64,000 bases of DNA from Saposhnikovia divaricata (GCA_036435485.1 CM071597.1:169738147-169802146), one strand, 5' to 3'. Shown: positions 8,796-19,230, counted from the stretch's first letter. Notes: generated from the letters alone by a model not told the origin. Numbers and translations: made by a program.

Positions 8796-11700
8796 ATGGC
8801 TCACCAATTTTCCCTTGCTAAAAACAATTTTTACAATATTTCTACGGAAATTGGTGATCAACTCCCACGGTTTAAGTTTTGGATACGATTTCTCAATTTG
8901 TATTCCAAAGCTAGCCAAGCTTTTACTGCTAAACCTACACTAGTACATGATGCTTTACAGCAATTATGGACTAGTGCGGTTACTTTTGGGAGTAAATCAA
9001 CCCCCTACGGTTTCAGGTTTACCTTAGCGGGTCAGGAATATGAGGTGACAGAACAAATTGTCAACAGAGTTCTAGGATTCCCAATTAAAGATGCCTATGA
9101 TCCAGAACCTACTGCTGCAGAACGCCTCAGATTCTTTGAAGAAATTGGATGTTATCCTACAAAAGGCCCAATCACGGGAAATATCCAAAAGAAATTCTTC
9201 CATGCGGAATGGAATTACTTTTTCGAGGCCATCACAAGATGTTTTCGGGCACGCGAAAAAGACTTTCATCAAATTCCTATTCCCATGCAAACCTTTGCAG
9301 TAGCCCTAGCAAGAGAACTGGATATAAACTATGGACGTATAGTTCTCTCTGAGATAGTGGCCTCAATGGGATCCCTTGCAAGCAGAGACCTCTCTACCAC
9401 TGATGTCGTCTGCTGGTTTCCTCGGTTTCTTCAAATGCTAATCAATGACTTAATACCGAAGGATGCTCTTGCTATTCGACAGGGATTTGCCAGAAGCCCC
9501 ACATCTGAATCACTAGGGATGGGCACTAAGTCACTTGCAACTATTGCAAATCAGGATAAACATCAAGGTAAGCCAATGTCTACTCCTGAAAATATACAAA
9601 TGTGGCTTAGATATGATGCAGGAGTTACCAATTTGGAGGCATCATCACAAGTCTCATCACATGCTCAAAATCCATCTGTTCATGCTGAGGCATTTGATGA
9701 GATTCCGGATGAGGAAAGCGATGATGCACAAGGTAAGCAATCAGGTAATCTCTCTATGCATACTATTCATTCCTCCTCCTACGTTTCTGATTCCGCGACC
9801 CATGAGACTGCTAACCCGCAGGATCTATCCCAGGGTAAGAGCCATATTTCTGACTCTGAGTCTGATACACATTCCTATTCTTTATCACCCCTGTTAACGG
9901 AAGTCAGAAAACCAGCACGTATATTTATACAAGATGATGAGGAGAATGAACCCGAAGAGCAGCAACTTATTCGCAAGAAAGCCAAACTTTTCCACGCTGC
10001 TACTTCACAACCACAGTCAACCCCTAGCGTGTCACACGCAACCACTCCACCTCACGCGAGTGGTTCACCCCTTGAACATTCTGCACATAGGGACTTTGAT
10101 TTTGGTCAAGATGATGTGCCTCTTGATGATACTGTTGCTTCAAGAGGACATGAAGTATTAAGAACTTCAGCCGTACCTTCACCGGTACGTACTGATGCTG
10201 CAAAGAGGATCGGTTCTGATGTCGTACAAGGACACTTTGCAGCCTCTCAGACTGAGATTCCAACTCAGGAACAAACAGAATTTGATCCCATAACTGTCAA
10301 CAACATTTCTTATCAAGCTTCTGCAGGTACTGCTTCACTTTTAGGATCAGTCATTGAAGATATACACGAGCGTGAGACAGGGAGTGTGTGTGAGAGGTTA
10401 GGGAGAGAGGGACCTTCATTTTTAAGGCCCGAAACCGAGCGCCAAATACCAACAGAACGCGTATTAGAGCGAGGTCACCTAAACCAAACACCGTCCCTTT
10501 ATACTGAAAATTTTGATACTCGTATGACTTCAATGGAGAATAAAATGGAGCAGTTCGGGCAGTCGATGGGGCAGTTGGGGATTAATGTTGGAAACAATCA
10601 ACGGGCTCTAGACGACTACGCAGCAAGAATGGCAAGTCAAGCTACAGCTTTTGATGATTTGACAAATAAGGTCAATGACTTGGGCCATGCTGGTGGTGTC
10701 TTGGGAAGCACTCTCAATGAGAGGATGGGGGCATTGGAGTCTACAATGCATACAATGATTGTGGAGATCAGTAGAATGATGTTCGCAGTCAGGAGTTTTG
10801 TGCCCCCGGAGTGCTTCGAGTCGGAACAACCTCCCCCCGATGCTGGAGCAGGTGGTGCAGGTGGTGCTAGTGGAGCGGGAGCCTCTGGTTCTGGTTTTGG
10901 AGGTTCCTATGCAGCTGGTGGATCTGACGACCATGGTGGAGCTCAGGATAACTCACCTAAGGGGGAGAGTGGAAAGGAGACGAGACAGCAGGCAGTTCAC
11001 ATCGAAGAAATTGAAGAACCCGCTGATCTTGTTAAGGAACCAGAAATTGAGCCTGCTGTTGCTGAAGAGGCTCTAAGGAGGAGAAAGGGTAAGGCAATAA
11101 TGGTTAAAGAAGATGAACCAGTTATTGACCTAAGTCATCAGGACACAGTACAGGAGGTACTAGACTCAGATTCTGATATGGAAGACGTACCTTTCGCACA
11201 TGCTGTAAAACGATCTTTGAAGGAACAAGGTGGAGGTGCTGGTATGTCTTTCGGAATGCCTGAAGAAGATCCTGTTGATGAAGAAACCCTGCAGTCTCAA
11301 CAGTTAGCCTTGGAACAAGCTCAGTTCCATAAAATGAAGATGATGCAAGAACATGCTGCGTTCCTAGAACAGAAGGTGGAGTTACAAGGGAAGCAGTATG
11401 AGTATGAGCTTGCAAGGCTAGCCAATCCTCAAGTTGATCTGGACAAAAGAAGGATAGGGCAGAAATGGGATGAAGCAAGGAAGATAATGATGGGACCATG
11501 TGCAAAAGGAGTTCATAACAAGGATGCAGATGATCTGTTCTACAACTTGAATTTGCAGAATCCAATGACTGGTGACTATATAAATGCTTTGAAGAGATTA
11601 ATTTCTAAAGTCAGGGTTGGGTACAACGCAAATCTTAAGGAGTGGCAGGTTATTTTGTCTTTGGTAGAAGGAGTCCCAACATCTTTCCTATTTGTGGATG

Positions 11701-12824
11701 ACCAATTCATAATGAGAAGATCTGCGTCAGAGTTGTTCTTGCTAGCGACTAAAATTCAGTACTCTCAATCTGAGGAGCTAAGCATTCTGTACAGGGATCA
11801 GTTAATGCAGCTAGCAGAGGACAAGGGTCCAGAATTCTCAGCTTATCCAAATTTTGTCCGGATGGTGGTTCAAGGAAAGATGAAGAGGGTGAGCATGGAG
11901 GAAAAGGACTTAATGGAACTTTCAGTGGAATCTCTTAAAGCAGTATGTAGACAAATGATGGGTAAGGGATTCGCCTCTGAGCTTAAAGATAAATCCGTGA
12001 GGATCATTGAAAGAGTCATATTCTTGAAGAGCAATGAGGTGTGGAAGTGTGATGTCATTGCTCCAAACCCTCTCGACAACGTGAAGATTGAGCCGGAGCT
12101 GATAGAACAGAAATGGAATATTCTTCAAGCAATGAAGAATGTAGATGAAGCTTTGACTCTTCCTTCTGGAGAACTGGAACAAGGAGAAATAAGGGAGGCA
12201 GTTGGCGTTCCAGGGAAAGATAGTGTATACTGGATACACTCTTATGCTGATGATACAGCTGATGCCTTAGCATACATAGATGCAGACCAGAAACAAACAC
12301 TCTTGCATATGAGTAGACAATGGCTGCTACAGACTCAAGATGCTGCATTTCTAGAGAAAGTGTTATATGTGTTCAAATGGGGCGAAGTGGAAGACAAGTT
12401 TGTTGAAGAAAAGCAGAGACTCGTGAGTTACCTGTCTGAAGTAGTGGTGGAAAAGAAGCAAATGGAGCGAGATGCGGCTAGTGTCCACAATACTAACCGT
12501 GTCAAGGGCTACCCCAAGATGATCTATTGTCAGTTTAAAGCTGATAAAACTCATTGGAAATCTCAGCTCATCATGAAGAACTTTGAGGATATTCCAAAGA
12601 TCAGGACTACTCAGGAGGTGGACAAACTCAGAAGGCTTTTCAAACATCCTTATCCAGAGCCCAAGAACCCTCTAGAAATGGAAGCTGTAAGTCTGTTGAA
12701 TGCTAGGTGGAAGCAGCTTAAAGATCCAGTATACAAGAAAGAAAAGCAGCAGAAGGAGAAGCTCAAAAGGCAGAAAGAAGAAAGAGACCAAGTTGCTGAA
12801 GCTAGAAAGAGGAAACGGAATTAG
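8796..12824 (+). CDS. Third ORF of copia element 1 ('env-like' position), function unknown
   Basis: Uninterrupted 1342-aa ORF between pol and the polypurine tract, the place called env-like in SIRE elements. I see no signal peptide and no membrane-spanning segment, so an envelope role is not supported. An N-terminal domain of about 200 aa (aa 20-215) matches the same region of the ORF3 in element 2, with a shared order of motifs: PTL..D.L.Q.W, an EW..F segment, AR..F.QI..P.Q and FPRFLQ. The middle is acidic and Ser/Thr-rich. A Gly/Ala-rich stretch lies near aa 680-715 and helical charged segments follow. The end is strongly basic (RKRKRN), like a nuclear localisation signal. The start is the first ATG after an A-rich leader. 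Confidence 0.85.
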   Translation: MAHQFSLAKNNFYNISTEIGDQLPRFKFWIRFLNLYSKASQAFTAKPTLVHDALQQLWTSAVTFGSKSTPYGFRFTLAGQEYEVTEQIVNRVLGFPIKDAYDPEPTAAERLRFFEEIGCYPTKGPITGNIQKKFFHAEWNYFFEAITRCFRAREKDFHQIPIPMQTFAVALARELDINYGRIVLSEIVASMGSLASRDLSTTDVVCWFPRFLQMLINDLIPKDALAIRQGFARSPTSESLGMGTKSLATIANQDKHQGKPMSTPENIQMWLRYDAGVTNLEASSQVSSHAQNPSVHAEAFDEIPDEESDDAQGKQSGNLSMHTIHSSSYVSDSATHETANPQDLSQGKSHISDSESDTHSYSLSPLLTEVRKPARIFIQDDEENEPEEQQLIRKKAKLFHAATSQPQSTPSVSHATTPPHASGSPLEHSAHRDFDFGQDDVPLDDTVASRGHEVLRTSAVPSPVRTDAAKRIGSDVVQGHFAASQTEIPTQEQTEFDPITVNNISYQASAGTASLLGSVIEDIHERETGSVCERLGREGPSFLRPETERQIPTERVLERGHLNQTPSLYTENFDTRMTSMENKMEQFGQSMGQLGINVGNNQRALDDYAARMASQATAFDDLTNKVNDLGHAGGVLGSTLNERMGALESTMHTMIVEISRMMFAVRSFVPPECFESEQPPPDAGAGGAGGASGAGASGSGFGGSYAAGGSDDHGGAQDNSPKGESGKETRQQAVHIEEIEEPADLVKEPEIEPAVAEEALRRRKGKAIMVKEDEPVIDLSHQDTVQEVLDSDSDMEDVPFAHAVKRSLKEQGGGAGMSFGMPEEDPVDEETLQSQQLALEQAQFHKMKMMQEHAAFLEQKVELQGKQYEYELARLANPQVDLDKRRIGQKWDEARKIMMGPCAKGVHNKDADDLFYNLNLQNPMTGDYINALKRLISKVRVGYNANLKEWQVILSLVEGVPTSFLFVDDQFIMRRSASELFLLATKIQYSQSEELSILYRDQLMQLAEDKGPEFSAYPNFVRMVVQGKMKRVSMEEKDLMELSVESLKAVCRQMMGKGFASELKDKSVRIIERVIFLKSNEVWKCDVIAPNPLDNVKIEPELIEQKWNILQAMKNVDEALTLPSGELEQGEIREAVGVPGKDSVYWIHSYADDTADALAYIDADQKQTLLHMSRQWLLQTQDAAFLEKVLYVFKWGEVEDKFVEEKQRLVSYLSEVVVEKKQMERDAASVHNTNRVKGYPKMIYCQFKADKTHWKSQLIMKNFEDIPKIRTTQEVDKLRRLFKHPYPEPKNPLEMEAVSLLNARWKQLKDPVYKKEKQQKEKLKRQKEERDQVAEARKRKRN

Positions 12825-13156
12825 GGTTAAAGGTCAGAGTGGTGTGAACTTGAAGTTGGAAAAACTTCATGTCTTTCGGTTGCTTTAACTCACTTGAGGA
12901 AAATTCACCTAAGAGTGAATCCAATAAGGTGATATAAGTTTGACTAGAAGGTATGAAATAATCCAGGTGATAGGAATCATTCAAATGATCTTTAATTCGA
13001 GGTTCGAATTCTGTTTCTAGTTTTTATGTTCATTGTATTGTTTTCAAGTTCTTTTCAATTGTATATTATTCAAGACTGTAATGTTAATTATCTTTTCTCG
13101 TCTCATTGTTTAGTTGAGTTATCCTTCATTAATTTGAATGTCATTGTTAGACAATC
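12825..13156 (+). other. 3' untranslated spacer of element 1
   Basis: Between the ORF3 stop and the polypurine tract. AT-rich, no open frame of note. Confidence 0.5.
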
Positions 13157-13170
13157 AAATTGGGGGAGAT
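13157..13170 (+). other. Polypurine tract of element 1
   Basis: AAATTGGGGGAGAT lies directly before the 3' LTR and matches the tract in element 2 almost exactly (46407-46420). Confidence 0.85.
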
Positions 13171-14261
13171 TGAAAGGCAGAGTGTATAAACTTGTAACAC
13201 TATAACTAATGCAACTCAAACTAAAGGAAAAGATACTTAACCAGAAGACAATCAAGAACAGGAAGTCACAAGAAATCAACACTAAATGAAGACAAGGTAA
13301 TTGATACAATTAAACATGCTAACTATGATCAAGCCAAGAAGTAATCATTGAGAGAAGTTCAAGTTAAAGTTGTTCATGCCTCAGTGATTTGATAAATCAA
13401 GAATCAAGATCATAACTATCAGTATCAACAAGACCAATTGATTTCAAGTGAAGAAGAAGGAAAGCAAATATTGGAAAGCCAAGTTATTCAGTGAATATGG
13501 TAATTTATTCAAGAAGCAGAAACACTATCAAGACTAGTCACTTATGAACCAGACCAGTGCATCAAGTGTCAGGACATTGATAGCAAGTTTATGTCAGTAA
13601 TAAAGAACCATGTTCAAGAGCTTGTTGAAGAATAAAGAAGACATGAAGATATCACAAGTTCAAGATGTGCATTGAAGTTTCAAGTTGAAGACCAGAATAT
13701 TTTCTAAGTACTAAATGTTCTGGATGGCTAAGTAGAAATTCTCAAGTAGAAGTTCTACTTAGGAATTTCGAGATAGCCAAGTAGAAGTTCCACTTAGGAA
13801 TTTCGAGATAGCCAAGTAGAAATTCTCAAGTAGAAGTTCTACTTAGGTGCAGCTTCATCATGACACATGGCATCTTCTGATTGGCAGATTTCCAAGCTTT
13901 CAAGATAAGGCAAGAATTATGTGGACGTCATTGGGCCACGTACATCTTAGTCTTTGAAGACTACAGGACATAGATTACATGTAGTATAAATAGAAGTACT
14001 TGTGTAATGTTTTAGTTAGTGAGCAATTCTAGAGAAAAACACAAGAGAAAAAGAGAGAGTGCATTCACAGAGCTTAGTATCATTCACTTCTCTCTCAACT
14101 TCTGTTATACTTTGTAATGAATGTTGTAGCAACCCTTTCAAGTTATATATAAAGAAATATATTCCTTGAATCTGTGTGTTCATTTATTGCATCGTTCTTA
14201 TTGCCTCTCATATTCGAAAAGTTGTATTCACCCCCCCTCTACAACACATTTGGACCTAACA
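13171..14261 (+). repeat. 3' LTR of copia element 1 (complete, 1091 bp)
   Basis: Starts TGAAAGGC after the polypurine tract and ends CTAACA. The U3 holds a repeat cluster at about 13726-13846 built from GTAGAAATTCTCAAGTAG, TTCTACTTAGG and TTTCGAGATAGCC, upstream of TATAAATA at 13985. The last 481 bp equal the 5' LTR exactly. Confidence 0.93.
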
Positions 14262-14309
14262 ACAACAATGTTGCATTTGTTATTCTGTAGTGTTGCATTA
14301 GCTACTTCT

Positions 14310-16245
14310 CTTACCGGAATGATGAATCTATTTTTTTAATTATTTATTTGCTAATTATGAATCCGGATGTCAAGATATAACGATTTTAGTGAAGTGGTAA
14401 ATTTATATAAAATTTGCTAGATGTATTTGGTTTGGTTTTATAACGGTCAAACCGGTCAAAGTAGACTTTCCTTTTGACTAGTCTTGTCCCGAATGATGAA
14501 TCTATTTTCTTAAATTATTTTTTCGATGTTCCAATCACACGGATGGCAAGATATGACGATTTTAGTGAAGCGGTAAATTTATAAAAAATTGGCTAGATGT
14601 ATTTGGTTTGGTTTTATAACGGTCAAACCGGTCAAAGTAGACTTTCCTTTTAACTAGTCTTGTCCCGAATGATGAATCTATTTTTTTTAATTATTTTTCG
14701 ACGATCCAATCGGACGGATGGCAAGATATGACGATTTTAGTGAAGCGGTAAATTTATAAAAAATTTGCTAGATGTATTTGGTTTGGTTTTATAACGGTCA
14801 AACCCGTCAAAGTAGACTTTCCTTTTAGCTAGTCTTGTCCCGAATGATGAATCTATTTTTTTTAATTATTTTTTCAACGTTCGAATCATACGGATGCGAA
14901 GATATAACGATTTTAGTGATATGGTAATTTTTTAAAAAATTTCCTAAATGTATTTGGTTTGGTTTTGTAACGGTCAAACGGGTCAAAGTGGACCTTCCTT
15001 TTAACTAGTCTTGTCCCGAACAATGAATCTATTTTTTTTAATTATATTTTTGACGTTCCAATCGTACGGATGGCAAGATATAATGATTTTAGTAATGTGG
15101 TAATAATTTAATAAATTTCCTAAATGTATTTGGTTTGGTTTTATAACGGTCAAACCGGTCAAAGTAGACGTTCCTTTTAACTAGTCTTGTCCCGAAAGAT
15201 GAATCTATTTTTTTAAATTATTTTTTCGACGTTCCAAACGTACGGATGTCAAGATCTAACGATTTTAGTGATGTGGTAAATGTTTAAAAAAATTTCTAGA
15301 TGTATTTGGTTTGGTTTTATAACGGTCAAACTAGTCAAAGTGGACCTTCCTTTTATCTAGTCTTGTCCCGAATGATGAATCTATTTTTTAAAATTATTTT
15401 TTCGAAGTTCCAATCGTACGGATGCGAATATATAACGATTTTAGTGATGTGGTAATTTTTTAAAAAAATTCCTAGACGTATTTGGTTTGGTTTTGTAACG
15501 GTCAAACCAGTCAAAGTGGACATTCCTTTTAGCTAGTCTTGTCCCGAAGGATGAATCTATTTTTTAAAATTATTTTTTCGACATTCCAATCGTACGGATG
15601 CCAAGATATAATGATTTTAGTGATGTGGTAATTTTTTAAAAAATTTCCTAGATATATTTGGTTTGGTTTTGTAACGGTCAAACCGTTTAAAGTGGATCTT
15701 CCTTTTAACTAGTCTTGTCCCGAATGACGAATCGATTTTTTTAAATTATTTTTTCGACGTTCGAATCATACTGATGCCAAGATATAATGATTTTAGTGAT
15801 GTGGTAATTTTTTAATAAATTTACTAGAAGTATTTGGTTTGGTTTTATAACGGTCAAACCAGTCAAAGTAGATGTTCCTTTTAACTAGTCTTGTCCCGAA
15901 TGATGAATTTATTTTTTTAAATTATTTTTTTGACCTTCCAAACGTACGGATGTCAAGTTCTAACGATTTTAGTGATGTGGTAATTTTTTAAAAAATTTCA
16001 TAGATGTATTTGGTTTGATTTTGTAATGGTCAAATTGGTCAAAGTAGACCTTCGTTTTAACTAGTCTTGTCCCGAATGATGAATCTATTTTTTTAATTAT
16101 TTTTTTGACGTTCCAAATGTACGGATATCAAGATCTAACGAATTTAATGATGTCGTAATTTTTTAAAAAATTCATACATTTATTTGGTTTGATTTTTTAA
16201 TAATCAAATCGGTGAAAATAGACATTCTTTTTAACTTGTCTTGTC
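14310..16245. repeat. Tandem array, about eleven units of 176 bp
   Basis: The marker GTCTTGTCCCGAA recurs at 14481, 14657, 14832, 15008, 15184, 15360, 15536, 15712, 15888, 16064 and 16238, a spacing of 174-176 bp. Each unit also carries TTTGGTTTGGTTTTATAACG, GGTCAAACCGGTCAAAGTAG and a CGATTTTAGTGATGTGG block. Units differ by scattered substitutions and the last is the most decayed. The left edge is close to element 1 (inserted at 14261), so the array may once have been longer. There is no coding capacity. Confidence 0.9.
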
Positions 16246-16913
16246 CCGAATAATTTAGATTTATTTGATTTGACTTTATAATAGTCAAGCCCCAAATTAT
16301 TTAAATTATTATTAAAATTTTGATCTATCACATTTTTAAACATCTAAAAATTTTATAATTTTTAAATTAATATGAATAAAATAAAATTACGCGTAAAAAA
16401 GATAACACGGGTTACTAGGTAAAAATTTGGGCTGAAGATTTCCCCCCTTCACAAATTTGGGCGCACTCAACTTTACCCTAAAAAATTCTAACTTCCCCCC
16501 AAAAACATTCATTCTCGCTCCCTGCCTCCCTCTCTACTCATTCTCTCTCTGTCTCTCAATCTCAATCTCGCTCTCTCTCTCTCTCGACAATCACTCTACT
16601 CTTAGACATTACAAACTGGAATTGCAAACTCTTGACATTAAAAAGTCATTATCTTGCATTTGATTTTCTACTCTCTACTAATTTAGGTATTAAATTTGGG
16701 GCTTTGATTTAGGTATTCAATCTCTAACTAGTATACGTTTTAATTTAGGATTTTGTGTTTGATTGATTGGGTATTCACATTTGGGTTTTGATTTTGTACT
16801 TAGTTTTGGTTGAATTTGGTTATTAGAGATTGATTTTGTACTTTCTTTGAGAACTCTACTGATCTGTCTTTGTTTTTTTATATCTATTGTATAATTAGTA
16901 TATTGCATTGCAG
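16246..16913 (+). other. AT-rich flank, then CT-rich leader-like sequence and intron
   Basis: 16246-16430 is AT-rich decay of the array edge. 16490-16600 is a CT-rich stretch (long CTCTCT runs) typical of a plant 5' leader. ATTTAG|GTATT near 16686 is a possible donor, and TTGCAG at 16908-16913 is the acceptor of the zinc-finger exon. I infer that this is the 5' UTR and first intron of the broken RanBP2-type gene. A short ORF at 16457-16663 has no recognisable product. Confidence 0.4.
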
Positions 16914-17071
16914 GTGGATAAGATTGGTGGTAAAATATCGTCAAAATTAATGTATGATTAGAGGGTACTCGTGACAATGATTGGACATGTCCTAAGTGTG
17001 GAAATTTCAATATCTCATTTTGAACAGTTTGTAACATGAGGAAATGCAACACTGAAAAGCCTGGATCTCAG
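16914..17071 (+). pseudogene. RanBP2-type zinc-finger gene exon, broken
   Basis: After an acceptor (TTGCAG|G), one frame reads GTRDNDWTCPKCGNFN..., then VCNMRKCNTEKPGSQ, ending at CAG|GTTTGAG, a good donor. This is the plant RanBP2-type zinc finger, which binds single-stranded RNA in known members. Two lesions are visible. An in-frame TGA stands where the family has Arg (SFR becomes SF-stop, consistent with CGA to TGA). A one-base frameshift with a stop lies just upstream of the GTRDND segment. The transcript could not give a full finger. The CACTA transposon lies 123 bp downstream, inside the next intron. Confidence 0.65.
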
Positions 17072-17194
17072 GTTTGAGCATTTTTCTTCTCCAAACTATT
17101 GATATTATTGGCAAATGGTACATGTTACATACTGTATTTGTGCATTACCTTATTACAAAGGCTTTCAAGTGTATATATTATGGATTAATTTTAG
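17072..17194 (+). other. Intron 5' part of the zinc-finger pseudogene, up to the CACTA insertion
   Basis: Starts at the GT donor. The last three bases, TAG (17192-17194), are duplicated at 21557-21559 on the other side of the CACTA element. Confidence 0.5.
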
Positions 17195-17223
17195 CACTAG
17201 TACAAAACTGACCTTATACGTCG
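17195..17223 (+). repeat. Left terminal inverted repeat of the CACTA element
   Basis: CACTAGTACAAAA is perfect against the right end; the following bases are partly matched up to TACGTCG. Confidence 0.9.
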
Positions 17224-17632
17224 CCTCTTATACGTCGGTTCTCGCCAAAGGCGACGTATAAAGTAGTTATATACGTCGGTTCCGCATAAAGGCGACGTAT
17301 AAGGTCAATTTTTAAAATTTTTTACGTCGGTTGAACAAAACGCCGACGTATAAAGTCATATTATACGTCGGTTGGGGAAAGGGCGACGTATAAAATGCTA
17401 CTTTATACGTCGGTTGAGAAAAAGGCGACGTATAAAATGCTACTTTATACGTCGATTGAGAAAAAGGCAACGTATATAATGCTACTTTATACGTCGGTTG
17501 AGGAAATGCGACGTATAAAATGCTACTTTATACGTCGGTTGAGAAAAAGACGACGTATATAATCACTTTTTACATCATATTTTCAAGACCCGACGTATAT
17601 ATATTAATCATATACGTCGGTCTTTTTATCAG
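17216..17632. repeat. Left subterminal repeats of the CACTA element
   Basis: TATACGTCGGTT and CGACGTATAAA alternate. From about 17350 they form a tandem array of near-identical units of about 43 bp (TTATACGTCGGTTGAG...GGCGACGTATAAAATGC). Each unit is itself an inverted repeat and can form a hairpin. Confidence 0.85.
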
Positions 17633-17639
17633 TGACGTA

Positions 17640-18172
17640 CTTTAGACATACTTTACTCTTTTATTTCCCCATTCTCTCCCCTATCCCCCAAATTCAACCC
17701 GCTCTCTGTATCAATTGTTACTTTCTCCGATCCTCATCGCCGCTTTCTCACTGGAAAATCCAACTTATTTCCGCATTTTAGTCTTAATCGACGATCTCTC
17801 TCTCAGATCTTCTGACTCTATCTTCTTCAATTCGCTTCAAGCTCGTGGGTTTCATCTCGATTTCAAGCTCGCTAATGATCCCACTCTTTCGCTTCAGCGT
17901 TATGGACAATACCTATGATTCAGAGTCTTTATCGAGCAAATTCGTCTCACTCAAACTTCATCTCTCTATTGGCCTTGAATTTGAAATTCAAATTCCATCT
18001 CTTGAGTTAATTTTTGGGCTTTGAGTCTATTGGTTTAATTTGAGGTATGCCTTCTGTTGAGTTCTTATATGCTTAATTGACTTATGTTCTGATTTAGGGT
18101 TTGCATTCCAGTTTTTGTATTTTTCACCTTTAAGTGTTTGTTAATTTTTGCTTTACCTGTGTGACGTTTCAG
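17640..18172 (+). other. Leader-like segment inside the CACTA, origin unknown
   Basis: CT-rich sequence with many TCTC runs, then a short open stretch (17715-17918) without recognisable product, then GAG|GTATGC near 18042 and a pyrimidine-rich tract ending TTTCAG at 18172. It looks like a captured promoter/5' UTR plus first intron, and would splice to the aconitase exon. I do not recognise the source gene. Confidence 0.4.
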
Positions 18173-18271
18173 AGGTACAAAGAAGCTGGGCACGACACCA
18201 TTGTTCTGGCTGGAGCAGAATATGGAAGTGGCAGCTCCCGAGACTGGGCTGCTAAGGGCCCAATGCTCCAG
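18173..18271 (+). pseudogene. Aconitase (aconitate hydratase) exon fragment captured by the CACTA
   Basis: 99 bp, 33 codons, between TTTCAG and a consensus donor CAG|GTGAGT. It reads RYKEAGHDTIVL followed by AGAEYGSGSSRDWAAKGP and MLQ, the highly conserved C-terminal 'swivel' domain segment of cytosolic/mitochondrial aconitase; GSGSSRDWAAKGP is diagnostic. Only this one exon is present, so no enzyme can be made: the iron-sulfur cysteines and all other domains are missing. Its phase is 0 at both ends, which keeps it in frame with the kinesin exons downstream. There are no lesions. Confidence 0.88.
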
Positions 18272-18373
18272 GTGAGTTGTTTGTTGGATTTATGAGAGTT
18301 TTTGGACACTTTGTTTGGAAGAGCTATCATGGTTGCCACTAGCCCTACAGCCCCTACTGCAGTTCTTTGTTTG

Positions 18374-19230
18374 CTTCAGAATGCTTCTGTCTTGTTGTAC
18401 ATATGTTTGAAAGTCCCAAACAAGTTCTGCTTTCGAGTTTGAATGTGGATGCACTCACAATACAAATAGTTTATCTTTTTGTCTCTGATTGGTATATCGG
18501 GAAATGGGCATGAAGAGATTGATTGAATTTTGTAAGAAGGTTGGAAAAGGAAGACTAAATCATCCTCTTCTAGATGAACTAATTTATATGCCATCTTTAA
18601 TAAGAGAAACAACGTCCTTGTCTATTAGGTTATGCAACTAATTAGAAATTTTACCAAGTACCCTCCGGAATCAACTAAGTCGAGTGAGCTTTAATATCTC
18701 GTGTAGTCCAAATTCTGCATTCCTTTTGTTTTATTAAATAATATATTGTTTCCCTGTGTATCTTCTGTTGGGCCTTCAAACTTAAAGTGTATGGCAATTT
18801 CAGTATATCTGAATATTGCGTCCAATTTATTTTAATTTACAATTGAAGTAATGGCAAATAATTTAATATTATCAAACCAGCTCGCGAACTTTTTTTACTT
18901 CAGAAGTCCTTTTGTTTGTCAAGGATGCTAATTTATTGTTCTATTTATCTTTGAATCTCTCAAACAAGTTTTACTTTTGAGTTTAAATGGCGTGTACTTG
19001 CAATACAATAAGTTTTTCTTGTTGTCTTTGATTCGTCAAGTAGGTTCTGATATTCTTCTGCCGTCTTCAGAATTTGAATTTCTATATATAAAGTGACGTG
19101 CATTCTATTTTGAACATATAGTGGTTATAATGCCAACCCCAGTTCCCTTGTTTGTCAAAGTATGCTTCTTTCTTGGTCCTACACATTTTTATAATGGTGA
19201 TGTGGTTTACTTTTGAGTTTAAATGTGCAG
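18374..19230 (+). repeat. Three diverged copies of an intron segment
   Basis: About 18374-18490, 18900-19035 and 19137-19230 share an order of short blocks: a GCTTCT or TGCTAATTT stretch, CAAACAAGTT, TACTTTTGAGTTTAAATG, GCAATACAA and a TTGTCTTTGATT-like end. The last copy runs into the acceptor of the first kinesin exon. This looks like partial triplication within the intron before or after capture. Confidence 0.5.

Larger units (their letters stand above)
1..14261 (+). mobile_element. Copia element 1 (SIRE/Maximus lineage), 5' LTR cut by window start
   Basis: LTR retrotransposon of Ty1/copia type in the order LTR, PBS, gag, pol (protease, integrase, RT, RNase H), third ORF, polypurine tract, LTR. 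Integrase precedes RT, which defines copia. The large gag and the extra ORF after pol point to the SIRE/Maximus lineage. The 3' LTR is 1091 bp, so about 610 bp of the 5' LTR lie before the window and the full element is about 14.87 kb. The 481 visible bases of the 5' LTR are identical to the matching part of the 3' LTR, and all three ORFs are open over thousands of bases, so insertion is very recent. The bases after the element read ACAAC; the matching left target duplication is outside the window. Confidence 0.93.

Noticed and set aside
10351..10533. Antisense ORFs inside ORF3 and pol of the copia elements
   Set aside because: Overlap long well-supported frames on the other strand and have no recognisable features.
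8796..12824. True envelope gene
   Set aside because: No signal peptide, membrane segment or fusion-like feature visible; position alone is not enough.
16457..16663. Small ORF as a peptide gene
   Set aside because: CT-repeat leader sequence; no similarity and no context for coding.
17340..17570. CRISPR-like array
   Set aside because: Regular repeats, but they are palindromic CACTA subterminal units without unique spacers, in a plant genome.
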